DNA of 64,000 nucleotides from Lotus japonicus (taxonomy: Eukaryota; Streptophyta; Magnoliopsida; Fabales; Fabaceae), in the NCBI RefSeq assembly GCF_012489685.1, contig NC_080046.1, positions 58,890,195-58,954,194 of the forward strand. Direction: 5' to 3'. The position numbers and the translations under genes were made by a program. The notes beneath the pieces were generated by a model. The model made no database searches, was not told the origin of the DNA, and saw only the letters and a list, made by a program, of their open reading frames with translations. Positions 1-12,000 of the stretch are shown one piece after another (position 1 is the first letter of the stretch; each line of letters starts with the position of its first letter).

Positions 1-936
<936 letters not shown>

Positions 937-1212
937 TTATCATATAGACATGGTAACGAAAAGTGATAAACTAAATAAAGAATAAATCCTTACAGGGTAG
1001 TTTACTGTTCATTCTTCGTTCTTAACCGTATGTCCATATTCATGACTTTTGCACCTATTAGATTTTTTCCTTGTGTAGTTTCCACACACTGAATATTATG
1101 GTCTTTCTTTCCTCCTCCAATTTTCCCTTTCATTGTTGTTTGTCTAGCACAACGTATAAAAATGAAAATTTTATTTATATTAATGTGTTTGGTCATATAT
1201 GCTTTAAATGTG

Positions 1213-2022
1213 AATGATTTTAATGACATAGTTGATACTTCCAAGCTCCTTACTGCCTGTGAGAAAATTGATCCTGTAAAAGAATGTTGCTACCAAATTT
1301 GTCAGAATGCTATATTAGAAGCAGCTACAACAATTGCATCAAAAGGTTCTGATTTTTGGGACATGGATGCATCACATGTTCTACCTGAGCATTCAATTCG
1401 GGTCAATGATTGTAGAAATATAGTCCTCAGATGGGTTGCTAGTAAGCTTGATCCTTCTCATGCCAAGAAAGTTCTAAGAGGACTGTCTAATTGCAACGTG
1501 AACAAAGGTTAGTTTGTGTAATATGACATATTTCCTTTGTGACAACAGTATAGTATAGTGTGACTTGGGATAGTTTTTCCTTCATGATTGTCTTTTCTGT
1601 ATCTAGATCTAGATGAAAAACATTGTCACTTGAGGCTTACCAGTAAGATATTTCAACAGTCATCATTTGGTTTTCCTAGTAGATTTTTGCTAGTTGCATT
1701 CTGCACTTTTAATCATTTATTGGTTATTCCTAATTATCTTAATCCTCCATTTTTCAACTTTATTCTCTTTCTTTTGCCACAGTTTGTCCCCTGGTTCTCC
1801 CTGATACTAGGCAAGTTGCCAAGGGCTGTGGACATGGGATAAGTCACAAGACAGCCTGCTCTAATGCCATGGAAAGCTATGTGTCTCACTTACAGAAGCA
1901 AAGCTTCATTACGAACTTGCAAGCTTTAGACTGTGCAGAAACTTTAGCAATGAAATTAAAAAAATCAAATATCACTGAGGATGTTTATAGTCTGTCATGT
2001 AAGCCTTAAGGATTTTTCCCTC
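1213..2022 (+). pseudogene. At1g61900-like GPI-anchored SPARK-domain protein fragment
   Basis: Two exon-like pieces. The first, about 1213-1507, encodes DTSKLLTACEKIDPVKECC, an ALPEH-like segment (HVLPEHS), and KVLRGLSNCNVNK, then a donor gttagt. The second starts after the acceptor at 1781 and encodes VCPLVLPDTRQVAKGCGHGI, HLQKQSFITNLQALDC and SNITEDVYSL. Spacing and conserved cysteines fit the plant uncharacterised GPI-anchored family represented by At1g61900 (SPARK domain, probably cell-surface; function unknown). After VYSL two bases are missing compared with the expected CH codons, so the frame runs into a stop at about 2008. No signal-peptide exon upstream and no C-terminal GPI exon downstream are visible, so this is a broken fragment. 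Family assignment is from memory of the Arabidopsis protein. Confidence 0.75.
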
Positions 2023-3001
2023 CAAGGTTAGTTCTGCTTCTCTTTTCCTGTTAGTATGCAACACAGTAACACTTAATGCCCATAATATTTATACCTTATG
2101 GCTGATGTTAATAATTCTTTTTTTTCATCCCGCTTGTTCAACTTTGTGGGGAAATCAACATTGTGGATGCTTCAGTTGGGAATCAAGGTAATTCTTCAAT
2201 TGTGTGTTGTGTCAATAATAATTATTTGCAAGCACCACATGTTTTTTTTGGGGGAAGCGATTGGGGAGAGGAGTGAAGGGGGTTTAAGTATGAGTGCTTT
2301 TAATTGAGAAATATTAGAACAAACCCCCAAATTAGTCCTGAAAAATAAGTGGGTTTTTAAGGCTCCATTTCACTTAACCGATTTGCACATGTGGCATGTT
2401 AACTTGTTTACATAGTACTTACTTGGCCCTTATTATTTTCCCACGTATATTGGGCACTCATGCTACCTGCCTTTCTCTTTGATGGACTTCTCTTCCTTGA
2501 TACCCGAGATCTCATCATTTCCACCGAAGGAAACTATTTCAAATTCTTTCCAATATCAAAATTATATGTGGAAAAAGTATATGGGCCCAATGAGTACCAA
2601 CTAAGCTAGTTAATTTGCACGTGTAGATCCATTAGTGTCACAAATCCCACTTGACAAAAGGACTAATGTGTCTTTCGGTTGCACTCTTCGAGGATCTTGT
2701 ATACTACTTTTTGAGTGTGTCTTGCAGTGTTCTTTTTACGGACTAATTTGGGGTTAATTCAAAAATATTATTTACTTTTGAAATGCATACTATTTTTATC
2801 TTGATCTGCTTGAAAGAAGACAATGTGGTCCTCTTTTTTTGTGCTTTTGCATGTAATTCTCTGCTGACATGTGACTTGCTACATAATCTTCCTTAAACAG
2901 AGGCTGGTTGTCTATTACCTAGCTTGCATGACAATATGACATGAATTCTGGGATTTGCTTCCTTTGTGATTTGAATGACAATATTCCAGCTACCTGGCCT
3001 T
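2023..3001. other. Intergenic DNA, nothing recognised
   Basis: AT-rich sequence with only short ORFs and no domain or repeat ends that I can support. A later exon of the GPI-anchored protein could be hidden around 2140-2190, but no convincing motif is visible. Confidence 0.5.
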
Positions 3002-3442
3002 CTACGTATATGAAGAAACAAGTATCAATTGTATGGTTATTCTTCCCACAGTATGTGCAAACTCTTTGGGAATTCTGAGAGTTCTGAGAATAGTTCTGGT
3101 TATACTTTCCACCTCTTCCTCTGCCACCACTTCTCCCTTGAGAACCTCTTCCTTAAGAAGAATTAGAATTTCTAAACTGTGAATTATTTCCTGAATTCTG
3201 AGTTTGTGCCAAATAACATGAACCATTTTTTCATTAACAACAAGAGCTCTTGTTTCTAAAGCAGAATCAGAAACCACATGTTGATGTAATTGTCTTTCTT
3301 GCTGAACAACTAGGGGAAAAGTCTTGTTCATAGAAGGAAGGGGTTCCATAAGCATGATTTGGGATTTCAAGTGTGCATACTGATCATTAAAGAAGTAATG
3401 ACAGAAGTAATGAGGAACCGAGTAAGTGCTTTGAGGAAGCAA
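3002..3442 (-). pseudogene. Copia-type gag fragment with CCHC zinc knuckle
   Basis: The minus strand carries a piece of a Ty1/copia gag. One frame encodes NDQYAHLKSQIMLMEPLPS, the alpha-helical capsid tail common in plant copia gag. After frame changes, a zinc knuckle CTYCGKNNHTIDTC (CX2CX4HX4C) lies near 3020-3062. Several frameshifts separate the parts, and no RT, integrase or LTR is attached. It is an isolated relic between the GPI-anchored protein fragment and the FNR pseudogene. Confidence 0.7.
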
Positions 3443-3724
3443 AAAGCTATCTTAACTCTGTCTGGACCAAAAACATTGATACTTAGAGAAAGAGAATAAT
3501 CGAATTAACTATTCCTAGTTGAAGGTCAAAGGTAAGGTGGGTGAGTAAGAGTACTATGACTGAGGAAGTGACACAACAAAGATCGAAGAGAAAAACGCGA
3601 CCCTTCCATTCTCCAAAAGATCATCAAACCCAAATCCAACTCCAGCTTCTCACAAATTGTTCCTTATAAGTATTAATAATCTTCTCAGATTACTACACCA
3701 CCTTTGTTCTTTGATCCCATCATC

Positions 3725-6390
3725 ATGGCTCACTTGGCAGTGTCACATGTAACAATCGTTTTCTCCACTTTGACACTCTTTTTCGCTTCCAGCACAATTG
3801 GATCACCTCAAATGGATTCAAAATTTGACCTTTTTGTCTTTGTTTTTATTCCCCAACTACTTTCCATCTGGGTTTTTGATTGATGCATAAGTCTTTGGAG
3901 AATTAACCAAAGTTGGATTTTTTGTTTGTATGAGATTCTTAGTAGCTTGATAGAATTTTATTCACGAATACTGAGACTTTTGTTTTGTGGGTTTTTTGCA
4001 GATGGCTGTAACTGTTCCTGTTGGCAGTGATTTGTCTATCAGAAGATCAGGGTTTAAGGTTTGGTGTTTCTTCTGATTCGTTTTGTTTGCCTTCTTTCCT
4101 TGGAAACATGATTATATGAATGTTTTATTGCTTTTGCTGATTTTTATCATGTGAAATTTATACACCAAACTGTCTGAAGGATCTGAATTTATATGTTAGG
4201 TTTTTATGATTAATTTGATTTGGTATGGCTGCAATAGAACCTCCAGGGAGCAATTATAAAGAGTGGTGGATATTTATTTCTGAATGAGATTCGAAGAAAC
4301 TAAATATTTCCGTACATTTGATCTGTTTCATTTCTGTACCTACAAGACTAATGGATTGAGAAATATCGGTCAAAGATATATTTTAATTGTTACCCAAGAG
4401 AAACTGTTGGTTGTTGGTCTAGATGATCTTCTTCTTAGAACTGGTGCAACTGAATATTATGATCTTAGGCATGTAGAGTTTGGTATATGTGGCATTTTGG
4501 TTTTCCTAGTGCTTTCATAACCGTGTCTGGGTAGCACACTCGAGTAGTTATGGTGTGTTCATTTCTGAGTTTTACATTATTGTTTCTACGGATGCTTTTT
4601 TTATTACGTATTACCAGGTTATGCATGGATAGTGCAGTTTGGTGATTGTTCTTTTGGATTTTGGTGATTGTTTTCCTGCTGTTAAAGGATCCTTGAACCT
4701 TGTACTTACATACCTACAGAGGAGTTTTGCTTGAAGTATTATTGGTGATCTCATCCCATGTTATGGATTCATGTCTTTCTTCGTCTCTTGAGAAGTAAAT
4801 ATAAATCAGCAAGGATCCAAGGTGCTGGCAAGATGGATTGAATTAATTGAAGGAAGCAATCTGACTTCATTTATTGTTACTGTTTGTCTTGTGCGAGTGC
4901 GAGTGTTTACTTTGTAAGATACGGAATTGCTTGGAACCAAGGCTTGTGAGTTGGAAGGATCGGTTGTTGTGCTGTTGTGGTGAACATGGAACGGGTTTAT
5001 TTTTTAGCTTTTTAGACAACTCTTTGGAATGTCATATTGGATTTTAGAAAAGGGTACTCTTTTTCCTTACTAGGTTTTCCCAAGGGGTTTTTCCTAGTAA
5101 GGTTTTAATGAGGCCTTTCTTTCTAAAATCCTTCTTTCCAAAGAGGTAGTTGGTAGTCGGTAAACCGTTGAAGGATTTTGTCTTTGTAACTCTTTAGACT
5201 TAGCCTTTACTTTCCCCTCCTTCTCTCTTGTATTGGCTTGAAGTACCCCTTGTACTTCATTTCAATATAATTCTTATTGCTTATAAAATAAAGTGATTTC
5301 AAAAGTTGTGTCTGAGAAGGATACTGCAGTTTCTAGAACAAGAGATGATTTTCACTTAATTATGTTTTTAAAATTTGCTTTCTGTTTTGTTTATATAATT
5401 TTCATTTTCTTAAAGTAAACTACACTTGGTGTCGCAGGCATCTAACTTCAACTTTTGGGATAACTCATGGGCACCGGTGTTTACTTTGGACTTGAAAGCA
5501 AACAGCTCCTGTGTAAGAAGTCGTCAGGTGATATGCATGTCAGTGCCAGTGCAACAAGCGAGTGTACCCAAAGTGATTGTCTCCCCATTAGAATTGGAAG
5601 CTGCTTCAGAGCCTCCATTGAACTTGCACAAGCCTAAACAACCATATACAACAATTGTTTCTGTTGAGAGAATAGTGGGACCAAAGGCTCCAGGGGAAAC
5701 TTGTCATATTGTGATTGATCATGGTGGAAATGTTCCCTACTGGGAAGGACAGAGCTATGGTTTTATTCCACCAGTAAGTGACTTGTTATTGATACTCATT
5801 TTGTGCTTCCGCTCCTCATTGTATCTGATTAGTGGACGTGAATCCATAATGATTGATCTTCGGCTTCAGAATCTTTTGTCAGTTAATTTCGATGAAAGGA
5901 CCCCGTTTTGGATATCTTACAATATCCAACCAAATGTCCTTCGTGTTCGAAGTTTAATATTATTGGTCATTGGTAGAACTTTACCTGGTTCTGCCTTACC
6001 TTCACATTCCATCTGAAAACTAGTGTTAACTTTTAGTTTGTTAATTCATATAGAAGAATTTTTGCCTTCCTTTTTTCTGGGATCAGATATAGGAGTTCAT
6101 GCAGTAATGCTGAAATGATTTTACAACTCATAAATGCTCTTGTACATGGGTGGCAGGGTGAAAATCCGAAGAAACCTGGGAGTCCCTATAATGTTCGACT
6201 ATATTCTATTGACTATATTCTATTGCATCCACAAGATATAGAGATTCTTTTGATGGCAAAATAGCCAGCTTGTGTGTGTGTCGTGCTGTTTATTACGATC
6301 CTGAGACATGATAGGAAGATCCTTCTAAGAATGGCGTTTGTAGCAACTTCTTGTGTAACTCCAAGCCTGGAGACTAAGTTCAGATCACAC
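3725..6390 (+). pseudogene. Root-type ferredoxin-NADP reductase, truncated, copy B
   Basis: Four exons are recognisable. Exon 1 (3725-3748) gives MAHLAVSH before gtaaca. Exon 2 (4002-4058) gives MAVTVPVGSDLSIRRSGFK. Exon 3 (5438-5773) gives the rest of the transit region, then [36 protein letters not shown] and [14 protein letters not shown], the start of the FAD domain. Exon 4 is 6157-6390. This matches plastid root FNR, the flavoenzyme passing electrons between NADPH and ferredoxin. Exon 4 is broken by a 14-bp tandem duplication (gactatattctatt twice, near 6198-6226) and by stop codons where DPETGKE should be (about 6306-6312). The NADP-binding exons are absent. Exons 1-3 read open, so a short N-terminal transcript is possible, but no functional FNR can be made. 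Confidence 0.85.
5050..5290 (+). repeat. Retroelement tail inside FNR intron 2
   Basis: The text ctctttttccttactaggtt followed by a pyrimidine-rich phrase and aaggttttaatgaggc is the 3' noncoding motif that precedes the polypurine tract in many plant copia elements, and it recurs at 24820-24885 in this window. It is followed by a stretch ending in cttgtacttcatttcaatat and an A-rich tail (about 5225-5290), typical of plant LINE 3' ends. Intron 2 of the FNR pseudogene is thus expanded by retroelement debris, but no coding part remains. Confidence 0.45.
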
Positions 6391-6990
6391 GTAAAATCAA
6401 ACACTTTTTAGGCCATTGCTGCTTGACATGATTTCTGATTTCTTTTCACTACTCAAAATTCACGTTCATACAAATTAATGATTTGGTGAGTCTTGCTTAA
6501 TTGAGCGAATTTCTAATTTCTTATGATTCCTACACGTTTTCTTGCTATTCCTGTTACCTTAGGTGTGCTCTACACACCTTATCAGGAGTGTGATGTGTCA
6601 GCTTTGCGAGGTCTATGTCTCCTCAAAGTAATGCCCTAATGTGCCTTGCTTTTGGTATTTCTTAACCAGCCGGAGGAGATGTACCTTGTCTTCTGCTATC
6701 TGTTTGCTCGTTTATCAATTGGGCGTCAATTGCGGCCTCTATATGTGAAAATTCTAACTTGTGTAATTAATAGATTGGGCCATTGGGATATATGATTAAG
6801 TTTCCTAATTACATAATGAACAATGACTTGAAAATTTGAAATTTGACAGGCATGGTGATTTGGAATGCTTGAATTATCTAAAAACTTCATAAAGGTTTCT
6901 TTCATGTTGTATTCTAGTGAACCTGTTTTTGACTATTTAATAGCTCTTCTTAGATTCCAACATTTGGTCCTTTGGTTAACATCAAACTCT
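5985..6990. repeat. Segmental duplication block, copy B
   Basis: Partner of 1-936. It covers the end of FNR intron 3, exon 4 and the following intron-like sequence, ending at ggttaacatcaaactct. Small indels and substitutions throughout show the duplication is not recent. Confidence 0.85.
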
Positions 6991-7835
6991 AGAGGCCTCA
7001 CGAAGCACTTTCATTACCAAGTGTGGGCACTATGTAGTGTTCTAGCTCCAAGCTTTGTTAGCTCCAGATTTGTAACCTACACTGAACACCACAGCAAAAA
7101 ACATAAGAATCTCATGCACACCTAATTTTGACTGTATCACTATGCTAAACATCTAAATTTTGAGCAAAATGTATGTTTTAAAAAGTGCTATTGTTTAATT
7201 TATCTCACCCAGTGTGGGTGAGGTTGATGCTTGAGCTGCCAATGGCTCTAAATGTAACTTGAAACTTATTTGGATGAGCTGCATTTTGACCTTTTTTTTG
7301 AACCAATCAAAAATCTTGTATGGATGAAGCTTCCAACAACTTCAATCTCGAGGGCTTACAACATCACATGGATGAAACTGTTGCAAGACTAGCATCAAAG
7401 ACAGGCAGGATGGTGATTTGCATTTTGACCTTTTTATATTCTTTTTATGTTTGAATCTTTTATTGATTGTTGTTGTGAGCAGCAGCACGTCAGACAATTA
7501 GTTATTAATCTTTTGTTTTTAATTAATGTTTACCTTATTTTATATGTAAATTTTAAAATGGGTGAATAGATGTAGTTCAAATTAGACATGTGGATAAGAA
7601 AGATTTAGTGATTACTAATTAGTATTATGATAAATGCCAAATTAGACTTCTAGGCCTAATGGGTTCAGGTCCATTTTCTAGGTGTTTTGTGCTCCATGAA
7701 GCAGTTTCTTCGCGTTAGGAATAGCCACTTTGTTCTTTATACATGTAGTCATAAAACTTAATGCAGCATCATAAATTATAAAATACTATCATAAAGTTAT
7801 AAATATATAAATAAATAATAAGGTCCAGCATAACA
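6991..7835. other. Intergenic DNA, nothing recognised
   Basis: No gene, repeat terminus or conserved motif is visible between the end of the FNR block and the peroxidase 3' end. The sequence is AT-rich, particularly from 7440. Confidence 0.5.
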
Positions 7836-8320
7836 CTAACAAGAAGTGATAAATATATAGAATAAGGTAAAAAATGACCAAATCCACAAAAAGTGAAAGC
7901 CGGTGGCACCATTGACCAAGTTGCAGTGGCGGCGGATCTCCCCGTCATTATCCGTCAATACACCCAGCCTGCTCATCTTTGTCATTGATTCAACAAACTG
8001 ATCAAAAAATAGTTTCTGATCTCTGCTGAAGCTAGAGACAAGGTTGGCAGTGTCTGCATCAGAGGAGAACAATTCCTGATCCGTTTGTAATGTTCCATGT
8101 TGTGCAATCAGGCTCTTGTAGTACCCATTGTCAAATTCATCAGGACTGTATATGTCCAAATAGGCCTCGTAATCGTCCCCTCCATCTTCGGGACATAAGG
8201 TACGCAATGAGTCCAAATATGAGCTATCCATATTGGGGCCAGTGTACACCGGAATCATGGACAAGTTGTAGAGGCGGTGCTTGAAAAATCTACACTGAGC
8301 TCTTCCAAATGTATGAGCAC

Positions 8321-9343
8321 CTGATTAAGTACACAAATGAGATGTGGATCAAAACATAACTCAAAACTCACTAGGCCGCTAGCCCTCACAATAATAATTA
8401 AAAAAAAAAGTCAAAATCCACAATGTTGTTAAATAGTTTTCAATTGAGTTTATTATTAAACAATGTGCTTTATTTTAACCATTGTTTTCAAATCAAAGGA
8501 AGTAGTTTTCTTATTTGATATGATCACTCACTGGCTTATGAGAAAGAGGCAGAAATTGACATTAAATTAAGAATGGTGTGGTGGTGGCACCGGCACTATT
8601 TGATTATGATTTTCTACTGTGTTTAAGAAAATTTAGCTAATAACACGTGCTAAAATATTATTAGAGCACCTAAGACTATGTTGATTTTATCCAATATTTA
8701 CTTAGAATATTTTATATAGAATATTTTTTCTTAAAGATAAAAATAATTAAAATAATATATTTTGTATGTTTGCTTATTTCTTTTCTTTAAAAGTTGAAAT
8801 TAAACCTATAATATTTTTTTATAGTGGATAATTATTTTTGAAAGACATAAATAATTTTTATTCTTAAAAATATGATATTTATCCGACAAAAAATCCTATG
8901 CAACATAAGATTTTAAATTTTCCTCGAAAAATTTACATTTTATCTTTATTTGAGTAAGAAACCGATGGACTTATCCTTCTTAGAGTTTATCTACTAATAA
9001 AAAACACCAGATTATATTCACTCTAATAGGTATTTTTTGTCCACGTCCAAATAAACTACAAGTTAGAATTTGAAGAGAAAATATTTTTATCTTAATTTAA
9101 ATATGAAATTTCAGAATTAGATGATAACAGTTAAAATGAAAAATATAAAATTCTTCAGAAAAAATGCAGAAAATCATATATTTATGAATATTCAATTATT
9201 TATGTCTTTTATAAATATTCATTTAATATAAGTGTCAGTTGGTTAAATTTTTACATTTAAAGAAAAATAAAAAGCAAACATATAATTTTGGGAATATATT
9301 TTATCTAAGTGTAGGTGTAATTAAAATTGTGAATATATTTTAC
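8321..9343 (-). other. Peroxidase intron 3
   Basis: Intron of about 1 kb bounded by gtaaaa at the exon 3 side and aatcag at the exon 4 side, read on the minus strand. Very AT-rich, with no recognisable element inside. Confidence 0.75.
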
Positions 9344-9625
9344 CAGAGAGAGCGACTAGATCCACATAGGTGAGACCCTTGGCTGCAAAAGCAGCTTTGA
9401 GCTCGTCCAGAGTGAAAGTCAATTCTGGATAATTTTTGTTGACGAGTTTCTTATATGCCTTCAAGCTGTCCCTTCTTCCCAGTGGAACCTGCCACGTGGG
9501 ACCTCCTGCCTGTAAATATATATACAAGTTACATAATCAGATAAATTAAAGGTCAGATTTATTTTAAACATTAAATTGTTCATAAAAATTAGAACACAAG
9601 CTAAGTGAGAAAATCATTAGTTGCC

Positions 9626-9904
9626 TGTTCTGGGAATGAACATTGAGAGAAGGTATAGTACCAAAGGGTAGAGAGATTGTGCTAGGGAGAGAGAGTAAGA
9701 GAGAGAATGCTGAATTTCATGTGTTATTTTATCAAATGAGCCCAAAGTCCCCTACACTTGATAACTACCTCCTATTTATAGAGCTTGGGTACTACCTATT
9801 GGGCCAATTGGGCCTCCAAGGTCAAGGCCCATCTGAAGGCCAGGGCCCCGCCTCAGGGCGGGATACATGCTGGGCGTTGCCCCCCTAGGGGCTCGCCCAG
9901 TCCA
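9626..9904 (-). repeat. 3' LTR of the TR-GAG-like element
   Basis: 279 bp, indistinguishable by eye from 14326-14604. In sense it begins TGGACTGGGCGAGC and ends CATTCCCAGAACA. A TATAAATA box lies on the minus strand near 9773-9780. Confidence 0.92.
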
Positions 9905-11027
9905 CTAGTCCACAAGACACCGAGCTCGAGGTATGAGAGCTAAGGGTGTCTTTTAAATGCTTTTACATATGTCTTACAGTACACCAGAATCTGCACTGCC
10001 AACATGGCTTGAGCAAAAGGAAACTTGCATTTTCAGTTACCCAGTCCACTGACTTGACGAGCAACCCGAGCTGGCAAGTCCACTAGTCCACAAGCGGCGA
10101 GAACGATTACTTCGTATTGGCGATAAGTTGGAGCAGGTGTATGATCGTTCGCCGGCGGAAAAGGTGGCAGGCATGGGTCATGTGCTGATCATTCAATCAC
10201 CGACTGGCGGTAACCCCGGCGAGCGACTGAACTTTGTTGTTGGTGTCACCTGCCAGGCGATGGTGTTTGATCTTTATAATGGCGAGGCTTTTCGCGCTTT
10301 CCCACAAACAATAACAATTGGGTTTGACAGCCAAAAGATGAAGGGCGAGCGCCCTTGGTCCGCAAGTCCACAAGCTCGAAGCAGGAGAGCGAAGTGTGTC
10401 TCCAAACTGTGACCGTCAATCTCTGTCCCCTTGTGATTCCCCTAGCAAGTCGCCCGTTGCCACTTTCCACTTGGTACGGCGTTCCTCGGCTGGCGGTTTC
10501 GACCAACGCGCAGGAACTATTCCCAAGTTTCTAGTTGCAATAGCTTCCCCGCCTAGAAGATCACCTAGCCACGCCACTTGGCGGGATCAACAAAGGATGT
10601 ATAAAGCGTGTAGGTCGCCGACATGGCGCAAATGAAACACAAACCGCCAATAGCGCAAGGAAATACGCAAATACATGAATCTCCGATTGACGCGGGACCT
10701 AGAAAGATGGTGTACAAACGTCTACAAGATTAAGGAGTCGTGGTGGCCCGCTTTATATGACGTGACTCGCTGAATAGAAGCTGGCTCGCCTGATGACATG
10801 GTCTCCCGCCAATCTCCCCCGCATCCGCCCCTCGTAGCATCTTCATGGATCAAGTTGCTTCCTGGGCGAGCCCCCTAATATGGCGAAGGGACTCAACCAG
10901 TCCACAAGACACCGAGCTCGAAGCATGAGAGCACAATGTGTCTTCAAGCTGAAGTCGCCGCCGCATCGTCCTCACCATCTTGCTTTAGCCTTATAAGAAA
11001 TTAGTTTGACTTGCTCGCCACTATTTT

Positions 11028-11360
11028 GCGGTAGGTCGCTACCCTCATTTTTGGCGGTAGGTCGCAACCCTCTTGCGGTAGGTCGCGACCCTCTTGCGGT
11101 AGGTCGCCACCATTTTGCGGTAGGTCGCTACCCTCATTTTTGGCGGTAGGTCGCGACCCTTTAGCGGTAGGTCGCAACCCTCTTGCGGTAGGTCGCGACC
11201 CTCTTGCGGTAGGTCGCCACCCTTAGCGTGAGGTCGCCACCCTTTTGGCGACTTTTGTGTGTCTAAACTGAGTCTTACAGGTCGCCACCCATAGCGTTTG
11301 GTCGCCACCCTTTGGCATGAGGTCACCACCCTAGCGGTAGGTCGCCACCCTTGGTGTGAT
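11028..11360. repeat. Tandem repeats of about 20 bp in the element's 3' region
   Basis: Roughly fifteen imperfect units built on gcggtaggtcgc followed by a/g/c variants and accct, with spacer differences (for example atttttg and ttag). A larger unit from about 11034 to 11104 is repeated at about 11117 to 11187. The array lies between the gag-protease ORF and the 3' LTR. Confidence 0.88.
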
Positions 11361-12000
11361 CGTCCCATTTCGGGACGCAAAGTGCTTTGGGTTCCAATGG
11401 CCAGTTGGATTACCAAAGCGGTGCTCAGTAGAATGGGCAATTTGTACCCCACACATCGCCAATGAATCCGGTTGTTACGTGGGCTTTTCCGGGGCTAATT
11501 TAGTTCATCGTGAAACTTGTTTCACTTTGTAACTAAATCGCGCCATCAGGAGCTTGTCCCACCCAATAACAAACCGCTTATGGAAGTCTTCCAAGTTTCA
11601 CAAAACTTTAATGGTGTGCCCCAATTCACCCGCTCTTTCTCTTTGATCCGATTTGCTCCTCTCTATCTGAATCAAAACCAGTGAAGACAATATAACTTTT
11701 AATACCAACTTCAAAATAAGAAAATTAGGAAATACAACAACTGAGAAGGGAATCAAATGAAAGACGGAGGAAAAGTTTGAAGGAATTGGAAAAATTTGTT
11801 GGCCAGCGATCTTAACCATAGCAACGCTTTACTCGCCAAACTTCCATGGCCAAAATAAAACGTGCCCACCAGAATTCCGCCGCCGGGGTAAAACGTGCTT
11901 GCTAGATTCCAACGCCAACGACATTCTCTCGCCGTCGAACTCCATCGCCAACAACACTAGCTCGCCAAAGCAAACGTGCTCGCCAGAATTTGCTCACCTC

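Noticed and set aside
6865..7125. 86-codon open frame at the end of the duplicated block
   Set aside because: It lies in intron-like text, is not preserved in copy A beyond the shared part, and has no domain.
10128..10635. Open frames in the GC-rich part of the TR-GAG-like element
   Set aside because: No recognisable pol motif in any frame; frames are explained by the high GC content.
11020..11360. Possible CRISPR-like array
   Set aside because: Units are contiguous tandem repeats without unique spacers, inside a plant LTR element.
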